Of a stretch of DNA of 45,780 nucleotides, positions 1 through 8,556 are shown piece after piece (position 1 is the stretch's first letter; every line of letters starts with the position of its first letter). The DNA is taken from assembly GCA_964396185.1 (NCBI GenBank), contig CAYNEI010000018.1, positions 1-45,780 of the forward strand, in the 5' to 3' direction. This DNA is from CAYNEI01 sp964396185. GTDB taxonomy: Archaea > Thermoplasmatota > SW-10-69-26. The position numbers and the translations under genes are program-made. The notes below the pieces were generated by a model. It searched no databases. It saw nothing but the letters and a program-made list of their open reading frames with translations, and was not told the origin of the DNA.

Positions 1-1
1 C

Positions 2-55
2 CGGTTGCACAGCATCGTTCAGGCCGTGGCGACCAAGCAGGGTGCCTCGACGTAG
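2..55 (+). CDS. C-terminal end of an unidentified protein (partial)
   Basis: The frame beginning at base 2 is open from the window edge to a TAG stop at 53-55, giving about 17 residues ending in VATKQGAST. The composition looks like a normal protein tail, but the piece is too short to identify and may be a chance frame. The following 138 bases up to the convergent regulator gene hold only a short direct repeat. Confidence 0.3.
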   Translation, partial: RLHSIVQAVATKQGAST

Positions 56-140
56 CAGGAGGGGCGATCCAGCGTCTAGGCGAAGGAACATGCGTAGACC
101 GTCGGCTCCGTGCCTTCGTTCAACACTTGGCGCCTTCGTG

Positions 141-179
141 GTTGAGCGATCGCTCGAACATCAAGCGTTGAGCGATCGC
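141..179. repeat. Pair of 13-base direct repeats containing GCGATCGC
   Basis: The 13-mer GTTGAGCGATCGC occurs at 141-153 and again at 167-179, 26 bases apart centre to centre. Each copy holds the perfect palindrome GCGATCGC. The pair lies just past the 3' end of the leftward regulator gene (194-1339). It could be a binding site or part of a termination region; nothing in the sequence decides between these. Confidence 0.5.
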
Positions 180-193
180 GCCGGTGGAGGCTT

Positions 194-1339
194 TCAGGCG
201 GGCACGGCAGCGGCCATGGGGGCCTGGGCGGCCTCGGGCTGCACCTGCTCAAGCTTCTCCATGACGGCCACGACGCGGTCGATGGCCGGCTCGTCGATGA
301 AGAGGTGGCAGTTGCGTCCCTCGCGGTGCTCCTCGACGAGATCGGCCTTGGTCAGGCGCTTAAGGTGCCAGTTGATGGTGGTGTGGCTGACACCCAGGGC
401 CTCGGCGACCTCGGCGCGGTAGCACCAGGGGTTCTCGAGGATGTGCGTGAACACGCGCATGGCCTCCTCGTTCTTGAGCACCGGCACGAGCTCGCGCTCG
501 GCCCGGGTGAACGTTCCGCCGTTCTTGTAGTAGAGGACCTTGTTGCCCTCGTCCCGGCGGGCCAGGTAGTCCATCTTGACCAGGCGGTCCAGGTGGTAGG
601 AGGCCGTGGAGTAGGAGACGTCGGCGTTGTCGGAGACGTCCTTGATGCAGATGCCCGGGTTGGCCTCGACGATCTCGAAGATCTCCCGGCGCGTGTCGTT
701 CTCAAGGGCCTCGTCCCGGCTGATCCGGGAGTACATGCTGAAGGCGCCGAAGAGGGTGAACGCCAGCGCGCCCGCGGTCAGCGCCGTCTTCTCCTGCGCA
801 TCGAGGCTGTCCCAGGCTTGCTGGAGGGGGTTGGAGGAGCTGGCTGCCGCGTCAGCGCTCTGGGCGCTGGCTTGGGTCGAGGGCGCCTGGGGTCCAGCCA
901 TCGGCGAGCCGGAGGCTTGGGAGGAGGAGGCGTCATCGGTCGATGAGGTCGAGCTGCTCCCATCCGCGCCTGCAAGCCCGTCCGGGCCTTCGGTCGCATA
1001 GGATGGGTAGCTGGCGCTTGCAGCGGGGAAGAGGCTCGGGGCTTGGAGATCGCCAAGCTGGTGGTCGAAGCCGTAGATGCTCACGTCGTGGAGGAGGAAG
1101 CTGGCATCCACGGCCAGGGGCGCGTTGGGGCCGGGCAGGGTCGTGTCCATGCTGGGGCCGAGCTCAGCGCGCACGTTGTCGGGGAGGAGAAGGAGGTGGA
1201 AGGGGAGCTGGGAGGCAAGCCGCTCTGCGTCATCGAGCGTCGATCGGTCGTCCATGGAGACCACCTTGCCATCGGCCAAGGCCGAGCCGGCGGTGGTGAC
1301 GGCGAGGGCGAACACGAGCAACGGGATGAGACGACGCAT
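194..1339 (-). CDS. Membrane-anchored double winged-helix transcriptional regulator
   Basis: Protein of 381 residues. The start is set at the ATG at 1337-1339, because it opens a signal peptide (MRRLIPLLVFALAVTTAGSA) and follows a strong GGAGGAGG ribosome-binding site; the frame stays open upstream but codes nothing signal-like. Order: signal peptide (1-22), an outside region of about 100 residues, a Ser/Ala/Thr/Gln-rich linker (about 120-172), one membrane segment (about 184-204), then two winged helix-turn-helix domains (about 212-285 and 290-360) of the ArsR-like type. The second carries the recognition-helix-like stretch VSHTTINWHLKRL. The design implies that an extracytoplasmic signal is passed directly to DNA-binding domains on the inner face, a one-component regulator. 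Such proteins are common in Thermoplasmatota and halophilic archaea. The target genes are not evident; the gene is transcribed away from the dehydrogenase at 1616. Confidence 0.85.
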   Translation of the reverse strand: MRRLIPLLVFALAVTTAGSALADGKVVSMDDRSTLDDAERLASQLPFHLLLLPDNVRAELGPSMDTTLPGPNAPLAVDASFLLHDVSIYGFDHQLGDLQAPSLFPAASASYPSYATEGPDGLAGADGSSSTSSTDDASSSQASGSPMAGPQAPSTQASAQSADAAASSSNPLQQAWDSLDAQEKTALTAGALAFTLFGAFSMYSRISRDEALENDTRREIFEIVEANPGICIKDVSDNADVSYSTASYHLDRLVKMDYLARRDEGNKVLYYKNGGTFTRAERELVPVLKNEEAMRVFTHILENPWCYRAEVAEALGVSHTTINWHLKRLTKADLVEEHREGRNCHLFIDEPAIDRVVAVMEKLEQVQPEAAQAPMAAAVPA

Positions 1340-1397
1340 GTGTTTCCTCCTCCACGAGGGACTAAGCCCCCGTTTAGCACCGGTTCGGTTATCTGAC

Positions 1398-1407
1398 TTT
1401 AAATTTT
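1398..1407 (-). promoter_or_regulatory. TATA-like box for the membrane-anchored regulator
   Basis: On the minus strand this reads AAAATTTAAA, the most AT-rich stretch in the intergenic region, about 60 bases before the ATG at 1339. A start of transcription about 25 bases downstream would leave a leader of about 35 bases carrying the GGAGGAGG site. Confidence 0.5.
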
Positions 1408-1524
1408 GCGGCACAAGGCGCGCTCGGCGACACTCGCGATCGGTGCTGGAAACGGGCATCCTTGCTCCCCACAGAGGCTCTCGAACCAGATGGGCTCCCG
1501 GGTGTCACCCACAGTGGCGCACAG

Positions 1525-1560
1525 GCCTCCCAGCGCCGGGCTCCAGGCTGGCTGGGAGGC
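1525..1560. repeat. Inverted repeat, 10-base arms
   Basis: The arms GCCTCCCAGC (1525-1534) and GCTGGGAGGC (1551-1560) are perfectly complementary, with a 16-base loop. The repeat lies in the divergent intergenic region about 55 bases before the dehydrogenase start. It could be a regulatory site or a member of the hairpin repeats seen elsewhere in the window. Confidence 0.45.
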
Positions 1561-1615
1561 GCGCATGAGCCGCGTGATGCACTACCTTGAAGCCTAGAAG
1601 CCGCGTGGCCAAGTG

Positions 1616-2785
1616 ATGGCCCGCTCAGCCCACACGTACACGATCGCCGCGCTCCCTGGGGACGGGACCGGACCCGAGGTGGTCGCTGCGACCGAGGCGG
1701 TGCTCGAAGCGGCCCAGGAGCGCTTCGACGTGCACCTGGACTGGACCGAGCACGCCTGCGGGGCCCAGCACTACAAGGGACACGGTGAGGAGTGGGCGCC
1801 CGGAGCCTTGGAAGCGGCCCAGGAGGCCGATGCCATCCTGCTGGGAGCCATCGGCTGGCCCGGTGTCAGGCTGCCTGACGGCAACATCGCCGGGGCCGGC
1901 GTGGTCTTCGGGCTGCGCTTCGGGCTTGATCTCTACGCCAACCTGAGGCCGTGCAAGCTCTTCGAGGGTGTCCCGCACAAGATCCATGGCGCCTTCCAAC
2001 GCATCTGGGATCCATCGCTGGTGGACATGGTGATCCTGCGCGAGAACACCGAGGGGCTCTACACGCCTGCGCGCGGCACCCTCTCCCGCGGTGGCATCGA
2101 CGAGGTCGCCGTGGACAACAACCTGATCACGCGCAAGGGGTGCCAGCGCGTCATCCAGAAGGCCTTCGAGCTGGCCCAGGACCGCTCCGGGGCCCCATCC
2201 GACGGGCAGCAGCGGGTCACCTGCATCGACAAGGCCAACGTGCTGGCTGGCTCGCGGCTTTTCCGCCAGGTCTTCGAGCAGGTCGCCAGCGACCATCCGG
2301 CCATCGAGACCGACTTCGCCTACGTGGACGCCTTCACCCAGTGGCTCGTGCGCTCGCCGGAGTACTACGACGTGTGCGTCACCACGAACATGCTCGGCGA
2401 CATCGTCACCGACCTGGCCGCGGTGCTCCAGGGCGGCATGGGCATGGCGCCGGCCGGCAACGTGGGCGACGAGAACGCCATGTTCGAGCCGGTGCACGGC
2501 TCGGCACCCAAGCACGCCGGCAAGGACAAGGTCAACCCCACGGCCTGCATCCTGGCCGGTGGCATGATGCTGGACTGGCTGGGCAAGCAGCACGCTGACG
2601 AACGCATGCGTGAGGCAGCCCAGGCCATCGAAGACGCGGTGGCTGGTGTTCTGGCCGAGGGCAAGACCATCACGTACGATCTAGGCGGATCGGCCAAGAC
2701 GAGCGATGTAGGGCGAGCAGCAGCCGACGCAATTCGAGAGGGGAGCCTCCCCCCGGGCAACACCGGAGGAGCCGATGACGGATAA
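1616..2785 (+). CDS. Isopropylmalate/isocitrate dehydrogenase family protein
   Basis: Protein of 389 residues of the NAD(P)-dependent beta-hydroxyacid oxidative decarboxylase family. Seen: N-terminal IAALPGDGTGPEVV, the LYANLRPCK substrate-loop region, RENTEGLY, the catalytic-lysine region (CIDKANVL), the metal-binding NMLGDIVTDLAAVLQGG and the cofactor-site region EPVHGSAPKHAGKDKVNP. The length is usual for archaeal 3-isopropylmalate, homoisocitrate or tartrate-type dehydrogenases; the sequence alone does not fix the substrate. No leu or lys pathway genes are adjacent. ATG 1616 is preferred over the in-frame GTG at 1613; no clear ribosome-binding site or TATA box is seen. The 3' end overlaps the next gene by 11 bases. 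An isopropylmalate role would be leucine synthesis in the cytosol. Confidence 0.85.
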   Translation: MARSAHTYTIAALPGDGTGPEVVAATEAVLEAAQERFDVHLDWTEHACGAQHYKGHGEEWAPGALEAAQEADAILLGAIGWPGVRLPDGNIAGAGVVFGLRFGLDLYANLRPCKLFEGVPHKIHGAFQRIWDPSLVDMVILRENTEGLYTPARGTLSRGGIDEVAVDNNLITRKGCQRVIQKAFELAQDRSGAPSDGQQRVTCIDKANVLAGSRLFRQVFEQVASDHPAIETDFAYVDAFTQWLVRSPEYYDVCVTTNMLGDIVTDLAAVLQGGMGMAPAGNVGDENAMFEPVHGSAPKHAGKDKVNPTACILAGGMMLDWLGKQHADERMREAAQAIEDAVAGVLAEGKTITYDLGGSAKTSDVGRAAADAIREGSLPPGNTGGADDG

Positions 2786-3983
2786 TAGCGTGCGGTTGCT
2801 CATGCATGCAGAGCGGTTCTCGCGGATTGTCCGCTCGGTGACGACTTACGCCTATCAAGACGTTCGACTCATCCGAGAATCATCCAGCTATCTGATCAAA
2901 AACGACGGAGACGAAACGCTCCATGCGGTCGCGCTGTCGCCTCGGATGATGGAGCTTCAAGTCGACATGATCGCCACAATCCAGGGCTCGACTCAAGCCG
3001 CGATCATTCCCTCTGGAGAACTCCGTCATCGCGTGCTAGGTCATCTCTCAAGCCATGGCGTGACCCGAGCTGGTCGAGATGCTTTCGAGGAGATTCTTCT
3101 TGGTGGACAGGACCATGCCAGTCAGGGCGAGGAGTTCCTACAATTGGTGGAGGCCGCCGCGAACGCCCTCCGAGGCCTCGGACTGGATAACCAGGAGAAG
3201 GACTTCTATGCGAGAATCCTGAGGGCAGCATCCCGCGGGAAGTACCTCCCTTTCGTTGCCCTCCCAGAACCGCTCCACCCAGGTGAATTCGTTCTTGTCG
3301 AGTTCCAGCGAACCCGGGAATTTTCCGTATCCGTGCCGCAGCGCGCCTGGGGATTCGTTTCCGGCCGTCACACAATATCGCATCGGTTCGCGATCGGGGA
3401 ACATCATTCCACGCATCTCCGAGTGAAACCCCCGCCCGGTACGAACCTACGCAACTGCTCACCGCCACCGCACTGGCCAGAGCTCTCTCATATGCAAGCC
3501 ACAACGCAACGGCTCTGGAACATATACCTCCCACTCCGTCTCAAAACGCAACTCTGGCAGAACAAAGAAGCCCAGAATCTAGACCCCTCTTCTGACTCAT
3601 GGAGTGCGAACACCCGATTCGCGCTTCCGTTTCTTGTCCACCTCACGCTAGCGCTCGTTGCTGGCTTGATGACGCTCGGCCCGCGGCTCCTTCTCGATTA
3701 CACAGCGGACGGCCCGGTGTTGGAGGTAGCCTCATTACTAAATCTCTATGTGCTCGTAGGAGGAATCGCGGTTCCACTCCTTCTCGCACATCTTCAGCAT
3801 AGGCCTGTCTTCCGCTACCTGGGGTTCCACTTGGGCGCAATAGCGGTCCTCGGAATCTGGTGGCTCCTCCTAGCACCCATCAATCCAACTGTGTGGGATG
3901 CTGCGATTGTGGGCGGCGCCCTTACGGCGAAGGAGGCCCTCCTCGCCCTCTGGGCCGGAGTCGAAAGGCTGATAAGCCGGTAG
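2775..3983 (+). CDS. Unknown protein with a C-terminal membrane domain
   Basis: 402 residues; I do not recognise a named family. Residues 1 to about 275 look soluble and mixed alpha/beta, including a helical stretch at about 100-150 (DAFEEILL to NALRGLG). The last 120 residues contain three to four hydrophobic segments (FALPFLVHLTLALVAGL, VASLLNLYVLVGGIAVPLLL, YLGFHLGAIAVLGIWWLLL and a final AALLALW-like helix). No signal peptide is seen. The gene overlaps the upstream dehydrogenase by 11 bases, suggesting coupled translation. Codon third positions are visibly less GC-rich than in both neighbours, with many TCT, AAA and ATC/ATT mixtures, hinting at recent acquisition. The layout recalls soluble-domain-plus-membrane-tail proteins of actinobacteria, but that is only an impression. 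Confidence 0.75.
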   Translation: MTDNSVRLLMHAERFSRIVRSVTTYAYQDVRLIRESSSYLIKNDGDETLHAVALSPRMMELQVDMIATIQGSTQAAIIPSGELRHRVLGHLSSHGVTRAGRDAFEEILLGGQDHASQGEEFLQLVEAAANALRGLGLDNQEKDFYARILRAASRGKYLPFVALPEPLHPGEFVLVEFQRTREFSVSVPQRAWGFVSGRHTISHRFAIGEHHSTHLRVKPPPGTNLRNCSPPPHWPELSHMQATTQRLWNIYLPLRLKTQLWQNKEAQNLDPSSDSWSANTRFALPFLVHLTLALVAGLMTLGPRLLLDYTADGPVLEVASLLNLYVLVGGIAVPLLLAHLQHRPVFRYLGFHLGAIAVLGIWWLLLAPINPTVWDAAIVGGALTAKEALLALWAGVERLISR

Positions 3984-4044
3984 CAGTTATCCTTAGATGC
4001 TAAGGAGGGCCCGCCAGTCGTGCTACGCGCGGCTGGCCGGTCCC

Positions 4045-4069
4045 CTTTACATTCCTTAACATTCTTTCT
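4045..4069 (+). terminator. Pyrimidine-rich candidate terminator
   Basis: A C/T-rich run with an imperfect direct repeat (TTTACATTCC / TTAACATTCT) lies 60-85 bases after the stop of the upstream gene. Archaeal termination commonly uses such T-rich stretches. The rest of 3984-4175, between two convergent genes, shows a weak GCCAG/CTGGC hairpin near 4013-4037 and no gene. Confidence 0.35.
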
Positions 4070-4175
4070 CCCGATGGTGGCTGGCCTAGGGGTGACTCCC
4101 CTTAAAGAATCGTAATCCCCGGTTCCTTACTTCTTCGCTCGTTCACGCTATACCGAGAGGGCCGGCTGCCTCGGA

Positions 4176-5417
4176 TCATGCGCCAGCACGAACAGGGGTG
4201 GGCGAATCTCGGCCTTCCACTCCCGCCAGAATCCACGCCGATACCACAATCGCCACCAACAGCGTGAGCACCGCGGCCGGTCGGCCCCAGTCGAGCCCGT
4301 CCACCACCAGCGCCCAGACCAGTGGGCCCAGCACCGCGGCGAACCGGCCCACCATGCCGTAGAGGCCGTAGTACTCGCCGACCCGGCCGGCGGGTGTCAG
4401 CTCGAGCATGAGCGGCCGGTCGCTGGCCCACGTGCCGCCCAGGGCCAGGCCAGCCAGCACGGCCACGCCCCAGAAGGCCTGGTTCGGCAAGGGGGTGGTG
4501 GGCACGATGGCTGCCCCAGCCAGGGCCACGGTCCACAGGCCGAGCACGCCGTTGAGCACGGGCTTGGCGCCGACGTGGTCCACGCGCCGGCCGAGGAGGA
4601 ACCCGCCCAGCACGGCAGCCGCGATGCCGACGGCCAGCAGGCCCTGGGCGCCGGCCTCGGTGAACCCGATCTCGCGCGTGGCGTAGATGCCCATGAAGAT
4701 GATCAGCGTGTTGGCCGCGTCGGTGTAGACGAAGCGCGCCAACAGGAAGCGGCGCAGCGCGGGGCGTGTCTGGAGATCCTGCCACGTCTCCCGGAGTTTG
4801 GCCAGGAGGCTGGGCTCACTGGGACCGGTGGGCGCAGGCGGAGGCTCGCGCACCAGGATGAAACAGGGCAGCGCGAAGAGCAGGAAGAGCGCGCCGGTGG
4901 CGGCGAAGATCCAGGGATGGGGCTGATCGAGGGTGGCGAGCAGGATCGCGCCGGTGCCCAGCCCGATGAAGCTGCCGATGTAGCCGAGCCCGATGCCCGC
5001 ACCGCCCACCGCGCCCACGGTCTCCGGGGTCGAGACAGCCGGCAGCAGCGCGTCGTAGAAGACCAGGCCGAGCTGGAAGGCGAGGTTGGCCACGGCGTAG
5101 AGGAGCAGGGCCACGCCCAGGGTGCCCAGACCGAGCAAGGTCGTGCAGGCCACGCAGGTGAGCGTGGAGAGCATGAGCAGGGGCAGCCGGCGCCCGCGGC
5201 GGTCCGAGATGGCGCCTGCGATGGGGCTGGCCACCGCTACGATGAGCATGGAGAGGCTGAACGCGATGGAGAGGTGGGTGTCCAGGGCCCCGAGCTCGTC
5301 CTTGGCCCAGATGGGGAAGTAGAGGCTCAGGATGTTGAAACTGAAGATGGTGTTGGCGAGGTCGTAGACCGACCAGGCGACGACCTCACGTCGAGCTGGA
5401 CCCGCCACGTGGGGCAA
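4176..5417 (-). CDS. MFS transporter, UMF1/Atg22-like
   Basis: 413 residues with about twelve membrane segments. The N-terminal WSVYDLANTIFSF and the later FYDALLPAVS are hallmarks of the UMF1 (Atg22-like) branch of the major facilitator superfamily. An MFS A-like loop (GAISDRRGRR) follows segment 2 or 3, and a central cytoplasmic loop (about 200-225) separates the two halves. The substrate is unknown; family members are linked to amino-acid or small-solute efflux. The frame opens with TTG at 5417; the GTG four codons in is an alternative start. The 67-base spacer from the upstream phosphatase gene on the same strand could allow co-transcription. Confidence 0.85.
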   Translation of the reverse strand: MPHVAGPARREVVAWSVYDLANTIFSFNILSLYFPIWAKDELGALDTHLSIAFSLSMLIVAVASPIAGAISDRRGRRLPLLMLSTLTCVACTTLLGLGTLGVALLLYAVANLAFQLGLVFYDALLPAVSTPETVGAVGGAGIGLGYIGSFIGLGTGAILLATLDQPHPWIFAATGALFLLFALPCFILVREPPPAPTGPSEPSLLAKLRETWQDLQTRPALRRFLLARFVYTDAANTLIIFMGIYATREIGFTEAGAQGLLAVGIAAAVLGGFLLGRRVDHVGAKPVLNGVLGLWTVALAGAAIVPTTPLPNQAFWGVAVLAGLALGGTWASDRPLMLELTPAGRVGEYYGLYGMVGRFAAVLGPLVWALVVDGLDWGRPAAVLTLLVAIVVSAWILAGVEGRDSPTPVRAGA

Positions 5418-5484
5418 GAGGCGGGCCCCCGGTCAAGGGTTGCGGTCCTTCCCGCGCCGTGTTCCAGCGCTCGCGGGGTCGCGC

Positions 5485-6864
5485 CTACGGTGCCAGCAGC
5501 GGCGGCCGCGGGGTCTCCTCGCTCGGCTCAGCGTTGTCGGCGGTCACGGTGAACGTGTCGAGCACAGCGGACTGGAAGACCGACGCGATGGCCTTGAACG
5601 TCATGGTGGGTCCGTCGACATCGACGGTCATGTAGTGGTGCTGCTGGGCCCATTCGGCGTTGAACGGGTAGAAGTCGTCCGGGTGCGAGAAGTCGTAGAG
5701 CCCGCGGCCGCCCCCGCCGGAGATGAGCTCGATGTAGCCCGCCTCGTCTTGGTAACCGGTGCGATCGAACGTGGTGGGGATCGACGCGATCATGGGGTAG
5801 GTGCGCTCGTAGTGGTGGTTGTGGCCCACCCAGAGCATGTCCACCTCGTGCTGCTGGAGCAAAGGCTCCTCCCACGTGATGAGATCCCGGTTGAACTGGC
5901 GACTACTGGACTTGTGGTTCGAGAAGATCTGGTGGTGCTGGTAGACGATGACGTGGTCGAGCTCGCCAGCCTCTTTGCGTTCCTTTGCGGTCGCGAGGGC
6001 CTCGTCGGCGAAGGCGATCATCTCAGCACGCGAGAAGTCCACGTCCCACTGGTCTGGGTCGGACGGGACGCCCAAGAAGAACAAGCCGTTGTACTCCCAG
6101 GTGAAGAAGAACTCGTTGCCTGGCATAGCGACACGGAGCTTGTAGGCGGTGGCGTTCTCCTCGCCGTTCTGCCAGTCGAAGCTCTCATGGTTGCCAGGCG
6201 TGACCATCACAGGGACGCGGGAGGCGTACGGCTCGGCCATGTTGTACCAGAAGTCCCATCGGTGCTGGTTGTCCCAGTCGTCGGCGTACGCGATGTCGCC
6301 GAGGATGACCACAAGGTCCGGGTTCGCCGCGATGACGTCCTCGTTGACCGCCTCTGCTGTCTTGGTCGTCCCCTGGTCCCCGAAGGCCACGATGCGGAAG
6401 GACTCGCCCTCGGCGGGCACACCCTTGGTCTCGATCACCTCCGACCAGGCCCCTTCGCCACCCACTCGGTAAAAGACGGGCTGGCCAGGCGTGAGCCCTG
6501 TCATGGTGGCGGTGTGGATGAGGATCGTATCGACGGTAGGGTCGTCGTCGGTGTCGGCTCCGAGGGCCTTCTCGGTGCCACCGGTGGCGCTGTTGGAGAG
6601 GTCGTCTACCGAGGACCCCCACTCCACCGTGCTGCCTGGATCGATGGGCCCATCGGTGAACCACTGGACCGTGAGCGTCGTGTACGGATCATCGGTCCAG
6701 CTCAGATGGATCCCTCGTGGGACCGGGTCGTCGGTCGTCTCCTGGCTCGTCACGGTGGAATCGAACAGCCCTGTGCCGAGCCCTGCGATGATGAGGACCG
6801 CTGCTGCGGTGATCGCCAGGAGCGCGGGTGCTCGGTTCAAGATGGTTGGGGGGTTCAACGCCAT
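5485..6864 (-). CDS. Secreted purple-acid-phosphatase-like metallophosphoesterase (copy 1)
   Basis: 459 residues. An N-terminal hydrophobic segment (about 12-33) is a signal peptide or membrane anchor, so the enzyme acts outside the membrane. Residues about 50-150 form the fibronectin-III-like N-domain of purple acid phosphatases. The metallophosphatase core shows the family's metal ligands: FGDQG (D163), GDIAYADD (D190, Y193), GNHE (N225, H226), VIVYQHH and VGHNHHYER. The likely role is release of phosphate from extracellular esters using a dinuclear metal centre. The ATG at 6862-6864 follows GGAGG. The gene is a near-identical tandem duplicate of 7050-8435, including the upstream promoter block. 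Confidence 0.9.
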   Translation of the reverse strand: MALNPPTILNRAPALLAITAAAVLIIAGLGTGLFDSTVTSQETTDDPVPRGIHLSWTDDPYTTLTVQWFTDGPIDPGSTVEWGSSVDDLSNSATGGTEKALGADTDDDPTVDTILIHTATMTGLTPGQPVFYRVGGEGAWSEVIETKGVPAEGESFRIVAFGDQGTTKTAEAVNEDVIAANPDLVVILGDIAYADDWDNQHRWDFWYNMAEPYASRVPVMVTPGNHESFDWQNGEENATAYKLRVAMPGNEFFFTWEYNGLFFLGVPSDPDQWDVDFSRAEMIAFADEALATAKERKEAGELDHVIVYQHHQIFSNHKSSSRQFNRDLITWEEPLLQQHEVDMLWVGHNHHYERTYPMIASIPTTFDRTGYQDEAGYIELISGGGGRGLYDFSHPDDFYPFNAEWAQQHHYMTVDVDGPTMTFKAIASVFQSAVLDTFTVTADNAEPSEETPRPPLLAP

Positions 6865-6899
6865 GCCTCTTGCCTCCGAGAGCTACCAGGCGACGGGAG

Positions 6900-6911
6900 C
6901 ACATAAGGGTA
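6900..6911 (-). promoter_or_regulatory. TATA-like element of phosphatase copy 1
   Basis: On the minus strand it reads TACCCTTATGTG, about 41 bases before the ATG. The same element with the same spacing lies before copy 2, so the duplication carried the promoter along. Confidence 0.5.
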
Positions 6912-7049
6912 TGCCTGCCGCGCATCCGTGTGGTTGGTAGGATGCTCGTGTGTTGGGCGACCACGGGGGCGAGCACCCGAGCACAGAGGTACCAAGAAGA
7001 CACCAAGGTACGAGGGGCCCCGAGGGGTTCCTCAGGGCCCTCCCTGCAC

Positions 7050-8435
7050 CTACGGCGCCAGCAGCGGTGGCCGCGGGATCTCCTGGCTCGTGTCAGCGTT
7101 GTCGGCGGTCACGGTGAACGTGTCCAGGACATCGCCGGTCCGGAAGACCGAGCTCATGGCGTTGAACGTCATGGTCGGACCGTCCACATCCACGGTGACG
7201 TAGTGGTACTCCCTCGCCCAGTCAGCGTTGAAGAGGTAGAAGTCGTCCGGGTGCTGGAAGTTGTAGAGCGAACGCCCAGCCCCGCCGCTGGTGAGCTCGA
7301 TGTAGCCCGCCTCGTCCTGGTAGCCGGTGCGATCGAAGCTGGTGGGGATCGAGGCGACCATGGGGTAGGTGCGCTCGTAGAAGTGGTTGTGGCCGTTCCA
7401 GAGCATGTCCACCTCGTGCTTCTGGAGCAGGGGCTCCTCCCATGTGAGCAGGTCCCGGTTGAACTGGCGGCTGCTGGACTCGTGGTTGGAGACCATCTGG
7501 TGGTGCTGGTAGACGATGACGTGGTCGAGCTCGCCGGCCTCCTTGCGCTCCTTGGCTGTCTCGAGGGTCTCGTCGGCGAAGGAGATCATCTCGGCCCGTG
7601 AGAAGTCGTTGTCCCACTGGGTGGGGTGGGATGGGATGCTCAGGAAGAAGATCCGGTTGTACTCCCAGGTGAAGAAGAACTCGTTGCCGGGCATGGCTAC
7701 GCGCTTGGCGTAGGCGGTGGCGTTCTCGCTGCCATCCTCCCAGTCGACGGTCTCGTGGTTGCCTGGGGTCATCATGACCGGGACGCGGGAGGCGTAGGGT
7801 TCGACCATGTCGTACCAGATGTCCCACTTGTGCTGGTCGTCGTGGTCGTCTGCGTAGGAGATATCACCGAGGATGACCACGAGGTCGGGGTCCGCGTTGA
7901 TGACGTCCTGGTTGACGATGTCCGATGTTCCTGGCGTGACATCCTGGTCCCCGAACGTGACGATGCGGAAGGACTCGCCTTCAGCGGGCACGCCCTTGGT
8001 CTCGACCACATCCGACCAGGCACCGGGACCCCCGACGCGGTAGAAGACGGGCTGGCCAGGCGTGAGTCCGGTCATGGTTGCCGTGTGGACGAGGATCGTG
8101 TCCACGCTGGGATCGTTGTCTGATTCGGCTCCGAGGGTCTTCTCGGTGACGCCGGTGGCGCTGTTGGACAAGTCGTCGGCGGACAAACCCCACTCCACGG
8201 TGCTCCCTGGATCGATGGGCCCATGGGTGAACCACTGGACCGTGAGCGTCGTGTAGGGATCATCGGTCCAACTCAGATGGATGCCCCGTGGGACCGGGTC
8301 GGTGGTCGTCTCCTCGCTCGTAACAGTGGAATCGAACAGCCCTGTGCCGAGCCCTGCGATGATGAGCACCGCTGCTGCGGTAATCGCCAGGAACGCGGGT
8401 GCTCGGTTCAAGATGGTCGGGGGGGTCAGCGCCAT
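7050..8435 (-). CDS. Secreted purple-acid-phosphatase-like metallophosphoesterase (copy 2)
   Basis: 461 residues, the close paralogue of 5485-6864: same N-terminal anchor, fibronectin-like domain, GDISYADD, GNHE, QHH and GHNHFYER ligands, and the same PRPPLLAP tail. Differences cluster in surface stretches: copy 2 has two extra residues (around QDVTPGTSDIVN) and GHNHF instead of GHNHH after the metal-binding histidines. The catalytic set is intact, so both copies should be active. The ATG at 8433-8435 follows a GGAGGCAAGAGGC leader shared with copy 1. The intergenic 6907-7049 holds the copy 1 promoter and no gene. The two proteins may differ in substrate or expression level. Confidence 0.9.
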   Translation of the reverse strand: MALTPPTILNRAPAFLAITAAAVLIIAGLGTGLFDSTVTSEETTTDPVPRGIHLSWTDDPYTTLTVQWFTHGPIDPGSTVEWGLSADDLSNSATGVTEKTLGAESDNDPSVDTILVHTATMTGLTPGQPVFYRVGGPGAWSDVVETKGVPAEGESFRIVTFGDQDVTPGTSDIVNQDVINADPDLVVILGDISYADDHDDQHKWDIWYDMVEPYASRVPVMMTPGNHETVDWEDGSENATAYAKRVAMPGNEFFFTWEYNRIFFLSIPSHPTQWDNDFSRAEMISFADETLETAKERKEAGELDHVIVYQHHQMVSNHESSSRQFNRDLLTWEEPLLQKHEVDMLWNGHNHFYERTYPMVASIPTSFDRTGYQDEAGYIELTSGGAGRSLYNFQHPDDFYLFNADWAREYHYVTVDVDGPTMTFNAMSSVFRTGDVLDTFTVTADNADTSQEIPRPPLLAP

Positions 8436-8470
8436 GCCTCTTGCCTCCGTGAGCTACCATGCGACGGGGG

Positions 8471-8482
8471 CACATAAGGGTA
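8471..8482 (-). promoter_or_regulatory. TATA-like element of phosphatase copy 2
   Basis: Same element as at 6900-6911, about 41 bases before the copy 2 ATG. It lies only about 80 bases from the divergent subtilase start, so the two promoters share a short region. Confidence 0.5.
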
Positions 8483-8556
8483 TGCCTGCTGCGCATCTGA
8501 GTGAGCGGTAGGATGAAGTAGCCACCTGCACGTGGCATGTGCGGAGGCTTGCTTGG

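Noticed and set aside
5440..6906. Long plus-strand open frame opposite phosphatase copy 1
   Set aside because: It is antisense to a gene with all catalytic motifs, its composition (Val, Arg, Gly, His) is that of a reverse-complement shadow, and a similar shadow exists opposite copy 2.
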